Shown here in pieces: positions 63,681 to 64,000 of a stretch of 64,000 nucleotides of DNA (position 1 is its first letter; every line of letters begins with the position of its first letter). Under the pieces are notes generated by a model that was not told the origin of the DNA, did no database searches, and was given only the letters and a program-made list of their open reading frames with translations. Source of the stretch: DASXKD01 sp963734725. GTDB lineage: Bacteria; Actinomycetota; Actinomycetes; Streptosporangiales; Streptosporangiaceae. A program made the translations under genes and the position numbers. The DNA lies in the NCBI GenBank assembly GCA_963734725.1, contig CAVTIX010000011.1:62001-126000 (forward strand). The letters run 5' to 3'.

Positions 63681-64000
63681 ATGGGGAAGCTGGACGGCAA
63701 GATCGCCGTGGTGACCGGAGCGGGCTCGGGGATCGGGCGCGCGGCCGCCGGGCTGTTCGCCCGCGAGGGAGCCGCGGTCGCGGTGGTGGACGTGAACGCG
63801 GACGCGGCCAAGGAGACCGCGCAGCTGATCGCCGCGGCAGGTGGCGCGGCGCTGGCCGTGGTGGCCAGCGTGGCCGACCGGGCGCAGGTGGGCAGCGCCT
63901 TCGGCCAGATCCTCGGCGAGCTGGGCCGGGTCAACGTGCTGTACAACAACGCCGGGGTGAACAGCAGCGGCTCGGTGCTGGAGGCCACCGACGACGACTG
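63681..64000 (+). CDS. Short-chain dehydrogenase, cut by window edge
   Basis: The first 106 residues of an SDR from ATG 63681, preceded by GAGAGGAAAGGCCCG. MGKLDGKIAVVTGAGSGIGR (cofactor loop), AAVAVVDVNAD and VNVLYNNAGVNSSGSVLEAT are visible; the active site is beyond the edge. By position it could be the S-2-hydroxypropyl-CoM dehydrogenase (xecE), but the visible part does not distinguish this from other SDRs. Confidence 0.85.
   Translation, partial: MGKLDGKIAVVTGAGSGIGRAAAGLFAREGAAVAVVDVNADAAKETAQLIAAAGGAALAVVASVADRAQVGSAFGQILGELGRVNVLYNNAGVNSSGSVLEATDDD

Overview
The window is GC-rich throughout (my estimate is close to 70% G+C). It carries Lsr2, a PucR-family regulator, MEDS and SHOCT proteins, an AfsR/LuxR-type ATPase regulator, DUF1918 and actinobacterial tRNA sequences. 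This points to a filamentous actinomycete, perhaps Streptosporangiales-like, although the rank is a guess. Much of it is accessory DNA: IS30, IS110 and IS630 elements, three tRNA-linked integration sites, a broken tRNA-Thr and many gene fragments. More than ten recognisable genes continue in another reading frame. Either this is a region of heavy gene decay or the sequence contains uncorrected single-base indels. The long intact genes (nSTAND, PucR, AAA, GH15, TRAFs-binding protease) argue against uniformly poor sequence.

Layout. 1-9.2 kb: two aldo/keto reductases, DUF488, a membrane Ser/Thr kinase split by a frameshift, a SHOCT protein, an AAA ATPase and an APH-type phosphotransferase. 9.35-10.8 kb: a 1.4-kb remnant element in tRNA-Gly(TCC), carrying an RlmJ-like methyltransferase and an integrase stub. 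11-17 kb: tRNA-Pro(TGG) with a complete integrase, small hypothetical genes and an IS30 element. 17-18.8 kb: glycine-zipper and cysteine-rich proteins. 19.1-22.7 kb: a TRAFs-binding/trypsin-like protein divergent from a SLOG (LSDAT-type) protein, a metG fragment and a four-helix membrane protein. 23.6-30 kb: two TIR-SIR2 genes followed by an nSTAND ATPase with WD40 repeats. 30.7-36 kb: decayed genes around an ATP-grasp (graspetide-type) locus. 36-38.7 kb: two IS630 elements abutting at one TA. 39-43.7 kb: a full-length regulator whose truncated copy lies at 22.7 kb, a cupin, a tRNA-Phe 3' att fragment and IS110 debris. 45-50 kb: an M50-type membrane metalloprotease preceded by a decapeptide-repeat gene, divergent from a frameshifted AfsR/LuxR regulator. 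51-58 kb: GH15, Lsr2, an intact IS110, an alpha/beta hydrolase and recombinase/HNH fragments. 58.6-64 kb: MEDS and PucR regulators followed by a coenzyme M-dependent epoxide carboxylation operon (2-ketopropyl-CoM carboxylase, R-hydroxypropyl-CoM dehydrogenase and a second SDR cut by the edge).

How the genes work together. The strongest candidate for an unusual system is the 19-30 kb conflict island. Its TIR and SIR2 domains are predicted NAD-degrading effectors, the STAND-WD40 protein a sensor, and the neighbouring SLOG/protease pair a nucleotide-ligand-triggered module. In the two tandem TIR-SIR2 paralogs different SIR2 active-site elements look damaged. The right edge is a separate catabolic unit, with two sensor/regulators just upstream of the epoxide carboxylase enzymes. 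A small RiPP locus (33 kb) and a possible repeat-peptide/M50 locus (46 kb) are further targets.
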